This document shows, in pieces, positions 1-5,555 of a stretch of DNA of 19,458 nucleotides. The notes below the pieces were generated by a model. It made no database searches. It saw nothing but the letters and a program-made list of their open reading frames with translations, and was not told the origin of the DNA. Location: contig JAITBJ010000014.1 of the NCBI GenBank assembly GCA_031283665.1, positions 1 to 19,458 of the forward strand. Direction: 5' to 3'. A program made the translations under genes and the position numbers. The stretch comes from Candidatus Opitulatrix cubana. GTDB taxonomy: Bacteria > Actinomycetota > Actinomycetes > Actinomycetales > Bifidobacteriaceae. The stretch's first letter is position 1; each line of letters starts with the position of its first letter.

Positions 1-750
1 TTTAATTTTTTAAATATCAAATCGGGTTATAGAGTTTATCTTGAAAAGAATATACCCATATCAGCGGGTTTAGCTGGTGGGTCTGCTGATGCTGCAGGAG
101 TTTTGCTTGCAATGGAAGCACTAGAAAATAAAAAACTCGTATATAGTGAAATAGGGGCAAAATTGGGTGCAGACATACCTTTTATGATAGAAGCCGCTAA
201 AAAGCATAATAATAGCGATTATAACGATAACAGCAGCAACGTCAATAGTCGTAATGAGAATGCCGCTAAAAAGTGCGTAAATAGGCATGGAAGCCGTTTT
301 GGAGACGTTTTGAGTGTAGAGACTAAAGAGCTTTCTAAATGCTCTTATTTTGTAATAGGAGTGCAATCGTATGGACTCTCCACGCCTCGCGTTTATTCTT
401 TATATGATAAAATAGGAGGCGTGGAAAGCACTACGGAAAATGACACTACGGAAAATGACCTGTTGGAAAATAATTTGCTAGGAAACGATTTGCAAAAAGC
501 TGCACTTAGTCTTGCGCCGAAATTAGAGCAGGTTTTAGAGGTTGCATTAGAAAACGGTGCAAACCGTTCATACATTACAGGATCAGGGCCTACCGCTGTG
601 GCAGAAGTAAACTCGTTAGATGTGGCAAAGCAAATCGAAACTGCGTGGAAAAAGCCTTATACTGAAAACTTTAATGCTGTAAATGCTTACACTCAAAACC
701 CTAAAACCGAATCCCTTGCTTCAAAAGTTTTTATTGTAGAAAACAGGTGA
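1..750 (+). CDS. ispE: 4-diphosphocytidyl-2-C-methyl-D-erythritol kinase, 3' part
   Basis: This is the ATP-dependent GHMP kinase of the non-mevalonate isoprenoid pathway, and its 5' end lies outside the window. The frame is open from base 1. The GHMP ATP-binding motif, read as PISAGLAGGSADAAG, is encoded at about 55-99. A typical IspE continuation (LGADIPF) follows at about 163-183, and the C-terminal GHMP motif (ITGSGPTA) at about 574-597. Two stretches are not typical of the family. One is an Asn/Ser-rich insert (about 205-275) just after the GADIPF motif; the other is a TEND/LLEN-type repeat-like insert (about 430-490). Both lie where loops would be expected and keep the frame, so the enzyme is probably functional. 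It faces a decayed minus-strand reading frame whose stop is at 721-723. Confidence 0.93.
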   Translation, partial: FNFLNIKSGYRVYLEKNIPISAGLAGGSADAAGVLLAMEALENKKLVYSEIGAKLGADIPFMIEAAKKHNNSDYNDNSSNVNSRNENAAKKCVNRHGSRFGDVLSVETKELSKCSYFVIGVQSYGLSTPRVYSLYDKIGGVESTTENDTTENDLLENNLLGNDLQKAALSLAPKLEQVLEVALENGANRSYITGSGPTAVAEVNSLDVAKQIETAWKKPYTENFNAVNAYTQNPKTESLASKVFIVENR

Positions 751-939
751 ATTGTAGTATACATATCGTCTATTATTCATAATAATAACATAAGCAAAAT
801 TGTTTGCAGGTGTGCAACCTAAATAATCGTTACCACTATCTATTGCCGCAGTGTCTGCTAATTTAATATATTGAGGGGCTATCTGTAGATGAGTGCAATT
901 TCTAACATTTTGGTAACATTTTGATTTTAAGGCATTTAA
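721..939 (-). other. Start-less open frame, possible gene fragment
   Basis: The minus strand is open for about 72 codons between an in-frame TAA near 940 and a TGA at 721-723. It contains a protein-like stretch (DSGNDYLGCTPANNFAYV, then IMNNRRYVYY), but there is no usable ATG, GTG or TTG at its 5' end. The upper part overlaps the direct-repeat element at 894-927. It could be the 3' relic of a surface protein gene that lost its start, because intact tail-fibre-like genes elsewhere in the window sit just downstream of the same element. It could equally be chance in AT-rich DNA. I recognise no family. Together with the element below it accounts for the 751-963 gap. Confidence 0.2.
894..927 (+). 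promoter_or_regulatory. Direct-repeat element, copy 1 (CTAAC-N6-GTAAC)
   Basis: CTAAC at 902-906 and GTAAC at 913-917 form a direct repeat with an 11-base period, followed by ATTTTGATTTT. Four related copies occur in the window, at 2171, 15680, 16787 and 17111, all in the same orientation. An 11-base period suits an OmpR-family regulator binding as a dimer to one face of the helix. The GTAAC core resembles MtrA boxes of actinobacteria. Regulator identity is inferred. This copy lies about 50 bases upstream of the leaderless antitoxin gene. Confidence 0.5.
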
Positions 940-942
940 TTA

Positions 943-969
943 TTGTAGATGTTTTAAGCAGTGTATAAT
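943..969 (+). promoter_or_regulatory. Promoter of the antitoxin-toxin pair (leaderless)
   Basis: A perfect -10 hexamer TATAAT lies at 964-969, exactly six bases before the ATG at 976. Transcription should therefore start at or next to the A of the start codon. The -35 is weak (TTGTAG at 943-948 with a short spacer, or an offset alternative). The block from the -10 to the ATG is nearly identical to that of the second antitoxin gene (TATAATATAAATATG against TAGAATATAAATATG). Confidence 0.6.
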
Positions 970-975
970 ATAAAT

Positions 976-1155
976 ATGGAACTTTTAAAAAATACACCAG
1001 AGGAAGATGAACTTGTAGAAAAAGCGGAAAGAGGAGATTATTCTGATTTCGAAATTAAAAAAGATGATTTTGAAATGATGAGAATAAAACTTTCTATGAT
1101 GGCAGAAGATTTAGATGAAGTTGAAAAAAGATATAAACTAAGAAAAGCTTCATAA
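976..1155 (+). CDS. Small acidic antitoxin-like protein (locus 1)
   Basis: This encodes 59 residues from the ATG at 976. A GTG at 961 is in frame but lies upstream of the -10 hexamer, so the ATG is preferred. The protein is rich in Glu, Asp and Lys and is probably helical throughout. It is paralogous to the 56-residue protein at 15885-16055: the pattern ELVEKAERGDYSDF...MMRIKLSMMAEDL matches ELIEKIENEDFSDF...LMRVRMDAMSAKL. Its stop is four bases before the ATG of a toxin-like gene, the usual antitoxin-first, tightly coupled layout of type II modules. No DNA-binding fold is obvious by eye. The antitoxin role is inferred from size, charge, pairing and the neighbour's family resemblance. Confidence 0.65.
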   Translation: MELLKNTPEEDELVEKAERGDYSDFEIKKDDFEMMRIKLSMMAEDLDEVEKRYKLRKAS

Positions 1156-1159
1156 ATCT

Positions 1160-1426
1160 ATGACTTCACAGTTTACAGTTTATTTCACCGATAGCGCCTT
1201 TAAGCACGAAAAATCACAAAAAAAGATTAAGTTTTTACTATCGCGAAATGTGGATAGGGCGGAAAACAAAACAGGTAAAGTTGCTTATCTTTGTTTAGAT
1301 GAAAATTTGAAACCGTATATTATATTATTTAATAGATTAGATATAAACATAATAAAAGTTTTTCATTGTCGCAAAATTTCTAACGAAAACGAGTGGTTAA
1401 GTTTAAAAAAGAAAATCCAGTCGTAA
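1160..1426 (+). CDS. Toxin-like protein of a small TA pair
   Basis: This 88-residue basic protein starts four bases after the antitoxin stop. No clear Shine-Dalgarno sequence is visible, so translational coupling is likely. The pattern is FTDSAFKH near residue 10, a short helix (KKIKFLL), a central strand pair (YLCLDENLKPYIILF) and a C-terminal strand ending FHCRKI. This resembles the actinobacterial small-toxin family that reads roughly AxKHxxs..I..AL....G.D..G..LEV....VIHAMPxR, a putative RNase-type family. The match is by remembered pattern only, and the conserved charged residues are not all present. A relic of a paralogue lies at 15766-15882, directly upstream of the other antitoxin copy. 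The gene converges with the tail-fibre-like gene at 1466-2077. Confidence 0.6.
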   Translation: MTSQFTVYFTDSAFKHEKSQKKIKFLLSRNVDRAENKTGKVAYLCLDENLKPYIILFNRLDINIIKVFHCRKISNENEWLSLKKKIQS

Positions 1427-1449
1427 AAATACTAATTTAGTTTTTTAGA

Positions 1450-1460
1450 CTGTTGAAAAG
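1450..1460 (+). repeat. CTGTTGAAAAG motif, copy 1
   Basis: This 11-mer lies just after the toxin-like gene. The same core (CTGTTGAAAA) recurs at 2892-2902, inverted at 3018-3027, and at 16086-16095. All copies are in non-coding DNA at the edges of accessory segments. The role is unknown. Confidence 0.4.
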
Positions 1461-1465
1461 TTTTA

Positions 1466-2077
1466 TTAATATACAACATATGTTGTTGATCCTGAAAACT
1501 CCCTACCAGATACTATATTAACACCACTGAAATTATAAATATATACTCTACCAATATTATCTATTCCAAGAAGAATGTTACTAAAATCCTGTCCATTCGC
1601 TTGCACAGTCAGAACAAAATAAACCGAAGCAGCAGGAATACATTTTGAATCAATATATCCCACTAGTGAACTTGTAGCCGCAGTAATCCCACTTGCTCCA
1701 TTACGGAGCTTAACGTTTATACTGCATATATGGCCGATTTTATTGCTCTGATTAGTAGTAAATGTCCAATTACCATATGGTGCAATCGGTGCATCTTCTA
1801 CCGCAGTTTCCTTATACAGCGCATCGCTTGTAATCAGATTATTTGAGCCGTTTTGAGGAGTCGTGTCTATTCCGCGCGACCCAAATGATAAAGGACCGTT
1901 TCCAACTAATACGCTATTTGCAGGAAAACTGTTTCCGCCTGTTCCACCTTTACTTACTGGAAGAGGTGATGAGACACTATCAGTGGATGAGTGCAATTCA
2001 TATCCGCTGATTCCGCATATCAAACCAAAAGTTAGCACTGTTAGCGCTGCTCCAATTTTGTTTATTTTCTTTTTCAT
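1466..2077 (-). CDS. Exported tail-fibre-like protein A
   Basis: This encodes 203 residues. Residues about 7-27 are a hydrophobic segment after a Lys-rich N-terminus, which could be a signal peptide or an N-in/C-out anchor. LPVSKGGTGGNSFPANSVL (about 39-57) and SNNLITSDALYK (about 78-89) are modules I know from phage tail-fibre and receptor-binding proteins. The C-terminal region (about 103-203, KIGHICSI...GRVYIYN) follows the beta-rich pattern of tail-fibre tips. Cys118 and Cys146 are spaced exactly as in protein C, suggesting an extracellular disulfide. A purine-rich site (AGAAAGAG) precedes the ATG. Unlike B and C, it lacks the C8 tract upstream. There are no other phage genes nearby, so this looks like a domesticated surface protein. 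Its ligand is unknown. Confidence 0.7.
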   Translation of the reverse strand: MKKKINKIGAALTVLTFGLICGISGYELHSSTDSVSSPLPVSKGGTGGNSFPANSVLVGNGPLSFGSRGIDTTPQNGSNNLITSDALYKETAVEDAPIAPYGNWTFTTNQSNKIGHICSINVKLRNGASGITAATSSLVGYIDSKCIPAASVYFVLTVQANGQDFSNILLGIDNIGRVYIYNFSGVNIVSGREFSGSTTYVVY

Positions 2078-2170
2078 TTTGTCTCTTTCTGTATAGTAGT
2101 TTTGAAATAAATTGTGTCTACAAATTATTACCTTCTATATACAGTGTAAACGTTAAAAAAAAACAACTAA

Positions 2171-2211
2171 TTGCACAACAAATTATAACAGAAAAGTAAC
2201 AATGACTTTTT
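2171..2211 (+). promoter_or_regulatory. Direct-repeat element, copy 2 (ATAAC-N6-GTAAC)
   Basis: ATAAC at 2185-2189 and GTAAC at 2196-2200 are followed by AATGACTTTTT; TTGCACAAC precedes them. The element is about 95 bases upstream of tail-fibre-like gene A (minus strand). It shares the flanking TTGCACAAC with copy 5 upstream of prfA. The rest of the 2078-2263 gap holds the promoter region of gene A, where I could not fix a -10 with confidence. Confidence 0.5.
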
Positions 2212-2246
2212 GAAATGTTTAATTCTTAAAATTTCTTTCAAGTGGT

Positions 2247-2335
2247 TTGTTATATATAATTCTTTATGTTATACTGTTATTAACATGGCTACTTAGCTTA
2301 GGGATTTGAAGCCCTTCGCGGGTAGCCATTTTTTT
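2247..2335 (+). ncRNA. Candidate tiny RNA: promoter plus hairpin terminator
   Basis: A good plus-strand promoter is visible: TTGTTA at 2247-2252, a 17-base spacer, and an extended -10 (TGT-TATACT, 2267-2275). Seven bases further begins an inverted repeat, ATGGCTAC (2285-2292) with GTAGCCAT (2322-2329), enclosing a smaller stem (AGGG 2300-2303, CCCT 2312-2315) and followed by a run of seven T. The predicted transcript is only about 55 nt, essentially a terminator hairpin, and is antisense to the 3' end of the MuF_C-like gene. The nested arms look superficially tRNA-like, but it is far too short for a tRNA. It may simply be a terminator whose sequence also encodes the other gene's C-terminus. 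Confidence 0.3.
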
Positions 2336-2842
2336 AGTTTTTTTATTTATAAAAATTTTCTTTTTTGCTTTTTCGGTTTTGTTTATTAAACGTTGAATAT
2401 CTTTTGTGTATATTGAATTTATTTCGTTGACAAACATTTGTTGTTTATATTTATTAATTTCTATAATACAAATTAGTTGATTGTTGTTTGCATCTTTTTT
2501 GTTTAACATAATTATGTATGTATTTGGTTTGCGGTAACTTTCGAATGCGAGTGGCGAATTTATAAGAAGTTCCTCTAAATCAAGAAAATAGGTATAATTA
2601 ATTTCGTGTTTATCATATATTATTTTTTGCAACACTTTTTGTTTTATTACAAGGGGTAAGTTTTTGATTTTTGGTATTATTGGCAAAATTGTTTTAATGC
2701 TTATTATAACTAAATCGCCACTTTTTAATTTTCCCCTTTTCCATAAAAAGAGTTGTTCTTTAAAAGACCTTAGTGTTCCATCCTCGCGAAAAGTGCTTGT
2801 AGAGAGTTTTCGCACTTCAGTATAAAGCTTTTTATCTTTCAT
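2264..2842 (-). CDS. MuF_C-like (phage MuF C-terminal) domain protein
   Basis: This encodes about 192 residues from the ATG at 2842; an in-frame GTG two codons earlier falls between the -10 and the ATG and is rejected. The order of motifs follows what I know as the MuF_C/PBECR-type domain of phage and conjugative-element proteins. These are LPLVIKQKVLQKI, a conserved H-phi-phi region (KHEINYTYFLDLEELLINSP), SPLAFES, a strand reading IIMLNKKDANNNQLICIIEI, VNEINSIYTKD, and the C-terminal signature REGLQIPK...NNSIT. The usual large phage N-terminal module is absent, so it is a stand-alone domain. It is transcribed divergently from the type VII operon and in the same direction as tail-fibre-like gene A. 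Function could be toxin, regulator or structural remnant; I cannot decide. Confidence 0.65.
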   Translation of the reverse strand: MKDKKLYTEVRKLSTSTFREDGTLRSFKEQLFLWKRGKLKSGDLVIISIKTILPIIPKIKNLPLVIKQKVLQKIIYDKHEINYTYFLDLEELLINSPLAFESYRKPNTYIIMLNKKDANNNQLICIIEINKYKQQMFVNEINSIYTKDIQRLINKTEKAKKKIFINKKTKKMATREGLQIPKLSSHVNNSIT

Positions 2843-2848
2843 TATCAC

Positions 2849-2877
2849 AGTCTGACATATCTAATTAGATAAGTCAA
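2849..2877 (-). promoter_or_regulatory. Promoter with 14-bp palindromic operator for the MuF_C-like gene
   Basis: Reading the minus strand, TTGACT (2872-2877), a 17-base spacer and CAGACT (2849-2854) are followed six bases later by the ATG, another leaderless layout. The spacer contains a perfect 14-base palindrome, TATCTAATTAGATA (2858-2871). A palindrome between -35 and -10 is a classical repressor site, so the gene is probably held off by a dimeric repressor. Confidence 0.6.
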
Positions 2878-2891
2878 GTTGATGATTTAAA

Positions 2892-3028
2892 CTGTTGAAA
2901 AGCTTTGCCCGTTTAATAGAATGTCTATTTAACAGAATATATGTTTAATAGAATGTTTACATTTTTAGATGATAGTTTTCTTTTAGAAAGAGTTGTGTTT
3001 ACAGTCTAAACTATAGGTTTTCAACAGT
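2892..3028. repeat. Inverted repeat around the MuF_C/type VII intergenic region
   Basis: AACTGTTGAAAA (2890-2901) is matched in inverse by TTTTCAACAGTT (3018-3029), about 115 bases apart. Between them lie three 16-bp tandem repeats and AT-rich DNA with no gene. This is the non-coding gap 2878-3058 between divergent genes. It could be a regulatory loop or a cassette boundary. Confidence 0.45.
2911..2958 (+). repeat. Three tandem 16-bp repeats
   Basis: The copies are GTTTAATAGAATGTCT (2911-2926), ATTTAACAGAATATAT (2927-2942) and GTTTAATAGAATGTTT (2943-2958). The outer two differ at one base; the middle one is more diverged. Head-to-tail spacing is exactly 16 with no gaps. They lie between the divergent MuF_C-like promoter and the type VII promoter, so they could be repeated regulator sites for either. 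Confidence 0.6.
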
Positions 3029-3058
3029 TGCTCTATTTTAACACTTTAAATGCACCCC

Positions 3059-3087
3059 TTGACTTTTTTGTTTTAGTTTGCAATACT
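3059..3087 (+). promoter_or_regulatory. Promoter of the type VII secretion operon
   Basis: TTGACT (3059-3064), a 17-base spacer and AATACT (3082-3087) give a good housekeeping-type promoter. The predicted start leaves a leader of about 30 bases that carries AGGAGAAAGG (3109-3118) before the ATG at 3127. Confidence 0.55.
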
Positions 3088-3126
3088 AGATATGTAATTG
3101 AAACTTTTAGGAGAAAGGAAAAAACA

Positions 3127-3417
3127 ATGAATATAAATGTTTCTTACGAACAACTGCAGCAAACAAGCTCTAACATCTCTAAAGGAAGAGATTCCATATA
3201 TAGCGAATTAGATATGCTAAAGCACAAAATTGAGGAATTGGTTTCTTCTGGATTTGTAACCGATCAAGCTTCAGGAGTTTTTCATGACGCTTTTACTCGG
3301 TTTACTACTGGCGCAAAGTCTACAATTCAAGGACTAGATGATGTGATTAGATTTTTGAAAGCTGCAGAGCAAACTTTGAGAGACACAGATGCACAATTAG
3401 CTTCCTCTTTGAGATAA
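3127..3417 (+). CDS. WXG100-family protein, GFVTD variant
   Basis: This encodes 96 residues. The open frame extends upstream to a TTG at 3028, but the ATG at 3127 has a strong AGGAG site eight or so bases before it and is the right length for the family. It is expected to be a two-helix hairpin with the turn at about residues 40-49, where the sequence reads SSGFVTDQASGVF. This replaces the canonical WxG, a variant I associate with actinobacterial WXG100 proteins. Such proteins are small type VII substrates, usually exported as dimers, often with a partner from the same operon. The next gene, with a genuine WxG, is the obvious partner. It is the first gene of the secretion operon. Confidence 0.85.
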   Translation: MNINVSYEQLQQTSSNISKGRDSIYSELDMLKHKIEELVSSGFVTDQASGVFHDAFTRFTTGAKSTIQGLDDVIRFLKAAEQTLRDTDAQLASSLR

Positions 3418-3453
3418 AATTATATTGAATAATAAGCTCGGGAGTTATGGTTT

Positions 3454-3726
3454 ATGATATTAGATTCAAATAATATAAGATATGAGGCTCAGTTAATATC
3501 TGATTTAGCAAATAGAATAAGAGCTGAATCAGAAATTGCTTATTCATCTTTGGAAAATGTAAGATGGAAAGGCGATGCTGGGGACGCTTTCAAAAAGTCT
3601 TTATATTCTCATTGTTTGAAACTAAAAGAGGATGCTAATATGGTTGAGGAGGCAGGCGCGCAGCTTGTGCGACACGCCGACGAAATTGACAAACATAATT
3701 ATGAAGAACAGAGTATGAAAAAGTGA
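3454..3726 (+). CDS. WXG100-family protein, WKG variant
   Basis: This encodes 90 residues, predicted all-helical, with a central RWKGDAGDAF, a typical WxG turn at about residues 37-39. GGAG at 3441-3444 lies nine bases before the ATG. It probably forms a heterodimer with the preceding WXG100 protein or acts as a targeting partner for the lipase-like effector. The charged, His-containing C-terminus (ADEIDKHNYEEQ) has no clear YxxxD/E export signal. The stop overlaps the GTG start of the next gene (GTGA), indicating translational coupling. Confidence 0.8.
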   Translation: MILDSNNIRYEAQLISDLANRIRAESEIAYSSLENVRWKGDAGDAFKKSLYSHCLKLKEDANMVEEAGAQLVRHADEIDKHNYEEQSMKK

Positions 3727-4187
3727 TAAAATATATAATAGATTGTGAAGCGTATACTGGTCAATTTCGTCGGCAGTTATTTGCTGAAGTTGATGAGAAC
3801 GGGCAGATTTCCGCGTTTATTTCTTCTTACGGTATTGACAATCCTGATGGAATTGAAAGAGAGCAAACTAATGATTATAAAAAAGTAATTGACTTTTATA
3901 CTAATTGCATTGAAATAATGTATTCACAAGAGGAGCAAGATGTCAAGCCGCCTCCTGCAGACTTTGATGATGATGATAGAATAGACGGATGCATTTTTAT
4001 AACAGTTCAAGATATGAAAACAATGACAAAAACTATAAAATGCTTTTTCAGAACAGTGGATGGGTTTTGGTATAAACTTGTAAATGAGAGCTCTAATAAA
4101 AGCTCTATAGTGCCCTCAAGCGCGGCCGAGATGAGATTAATCTTTTATTCAGCAATTAACTCGGAGAGGTTTATAGATGCTGCTTAA
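3723..4187 (+). CDS. Unrecognised protein encoded in the type VII operon
   Basis: This encodes 154 residues from a GTG that overlaps the preceding stop by four bases. It is a soluble, mixed alpha/beta protein without signal or membrane segment. It has an acidic central stretch (DFDDDDRIDG, about residues 80-89), strands on both sides (GCIFITVQDM, TIKCFFRT) and an aromatic motif (GFWYKLV). I do not recognise the family. Its position immediately before, and overlapping by 11 bases, the lipase-like gene suggests an accessory role for that protein: a dedicated chaperone, adaptor or immunity protein. This is an inference from location and size only. Confidence 0.7.
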   Translation: MIKYIIDCEAYTGQFRRQLFAEVDENGQISAFISSYGIDNPDGIEREQTNDYKKVIDFYTNCIEIMYSQEEQDVKPPPADFDDDDRIDGCIFITVQDMKTMTKTIKCFFRTVDGFWYKLVNESSNKSSIVPSSAAEMRLIFYSAINSERFIDAA

Positions 4188-5529
4188 TGATGAGGTAAAG
4201 ATATCTTATGTGGATTTAGATTTTGCACATTCAAAAATCAAAGCGCTTGCAGCTCTTTGTAATGATGCACGCAATCTTTTAAATAGAGTTTACTTAGATC
4301 AGCATTTTGCTCTTTCAAGATATGAGCTTTTGGGGACATATAATTTAGCTGTTGATAGTTTAGAGAGAACTAAATTGGAACTGCAAAAATCAGCTAGCAA
4401 TTTAGATACTTTATTAGGAAAAGTGTTTAGAGCGTCCGAGAAGTTTAAAGAGTATGAGCAAAAAGTTAGGCAAATGTTAAACATTAATTTAGGTGAAACC
4501 GCTTTCCAAATTATTAAAATTGTCAACATATTTGCGAGTTCCGTTTTTTCAGCAGTGGCCAAAAACACAAAAGAAATGATTTTAGAAGGTGAGGGATTTG
4601 ATGCGTGGAGCAATTTTCAATATGATGCTACAGAAAAGGTGCTTCTTGCTGCACAAGGTAGCAATATAAATATAAAAAACTTTTCATCCGCTGCATTTTT
4701 AGCAATGTGTGCGGCGGGCGTTGCAAAGAGTTCTGTTTTGCAGCTTATTCAAAAGCACACTGATGAGCAAATTGAAAAGCAAACTGTGGATTTTAATAAA
4801 AATGTTCCAGAGAAGTTTAAAAATGTTTATAAGAAGCCTGCTAATTTGGAAGAGTTAGCATATAAAGCTGGTTCAATGGAAAGTTATACTTTCGATGGGA
4901 CCACAGATGTTCAAGTTATGGTGAAAGATGGTGATCCGCCGCTATTTACTGTTATGATACCGCCTACAAGCGAATGGAGCAATGTGAACGGATGGCCCGA
5001 AAATTTCAACATTATGAGCGGCAATTCTGAATTGGCTCAAATTGCAAAGACTGCATTAGAAACAGAAATGCAAAAATATGGCATTAGGGACTTTTCAAAG
5101 CCGAATGTGATGTTAGCAGGCTTTTCATTAGGTGGATTAGCCAGTGCGTTTTTTGCAGAAAAATATAGTAAATCGTTTAATATAAAGCAGATTGTTACAT
5201 TTGGGTCTCCTATTGCAGGATTTAATGTGCCAAAAACTACAAAAGTGCTCGCGTACGAGTTTGAAAACGACCCTATATCGCAACTTGATTTTAAAAATAA
5301 CCCTAATGGTGAAAACTGGGAAACTATTTCTATTCCACGAAATGATTTGAACGAAAAAGGGATTGCAAAACCCAAAGACCCAATTAATGTTCACTATATG
5401 ACGCATTACGCGCCAAAAACTAAAGAGTTTGAACCTAAAACTGCTACAGATTTTGAAATGTTTTTATCTAGTAAACCCGATAGAAGCGATTTGAAAATAT
5501 CAAATTATGAAAGTAAACTGATTGTTTAG
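4177..5529 (+). CDS. Probable type VII effector: helical N-terminus plus lipase-like domain
   Basis: This encodes 450 residues. GGAGAGG at 4163-4169 supports the ATG at 4177. Residues 1-105 are a long helical hairpin like WXG/LXG targeting regions. Residues about 107-190 contain two moderately hydrophobic stretches. The C-terminal half is an alpha/beta-hydrolase: the nucleophile elbow AGFSLGG (314-320) gives Ser317, the following strand carries TFGSPIAGF, ENDPIS gives a candidate acid Asp365, and NVHYMTH gives a candidate His407 or His410. The pattern matches class-3-lipase-like enzymes acting on esters or phospholipids. Its place between the WXG100 genes and the ATPase suggests it is exported by this system. 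Whether it is an antibacterial toxin or acts on a host membrane cannot be told. No immunity gene is certain, although the gene before it is a candidate. Confidence 0.75.
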   Translation: MLLNDEVKISYVDLDFAHSKIKALAALCNDARNLLNRVYLDQHFALSRYELLGTYNLAVDSLERTKLELQKSASNLDTLLGKVFRASEKFKEYEQKVRQMLNINLGETAFQIIKIVNIFASSVFSAVAKNTKEMILEGEGFDAWSNFQYDATEKVLLAAQGSNINIKNFSSAAFLAMCAAGVAKSSVLQLIQKHTDEQIEKQTVDFNKNVPEKFKNVYKKPANLEELAYKAGSMESYTFDGTTDVQVMVKDGDPPLFTVMIPPTSEWSNVNGWPENFNIMSGNSELAQIAKTALETEMQKYGIRDFSKPNVMLAGFSLGGLASAFFAEKYSKSFNIKQIVTFGSPIAGFNVPKTTKVLAYEFENDPISQLDFKNNPNGENWETISIPRNDLNEKGIAKPKDPINVHYMTHYAPKTKEFEPKTATDFEMFLSSKPDRSDLKISNYESKLIV

Positions 5530-5555
5530 GCTTTCATTTAGTATGAGATTTTGAT

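Noticed and set aside
121..575. Minus-strand open frames opposite ispE
   Set aside because: They are shadows of the conserved IspE frame and its repetitive inserts.
2285..2329. tRNA-like arrangement of an acceptor-like and a T-arm-like stem
   Set aside because: It is only about 45 bases, without room for D and anticodon arms; it is kept only as a hairpin/terminator candidate.
2911..2958. CRISPR array
   Set aside because: The repeats are 16 bp and directly abutting with no spacers; there are no cas genes.
3028..3126. TTG-initiated N-terminal extension of the first WXG100 protein
   Set aside because: The promoter -10 lies inside the extension and a strong AGGAG site precedes the ATG at 3127.
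4299..5406. Several open frames of 89-112 codons on the minus strand
   Set aside because: They lie entirely antisense to the lipase-like gene, have no ribosome sites or motifs, and their codons mirror a strongly coding plus strand.
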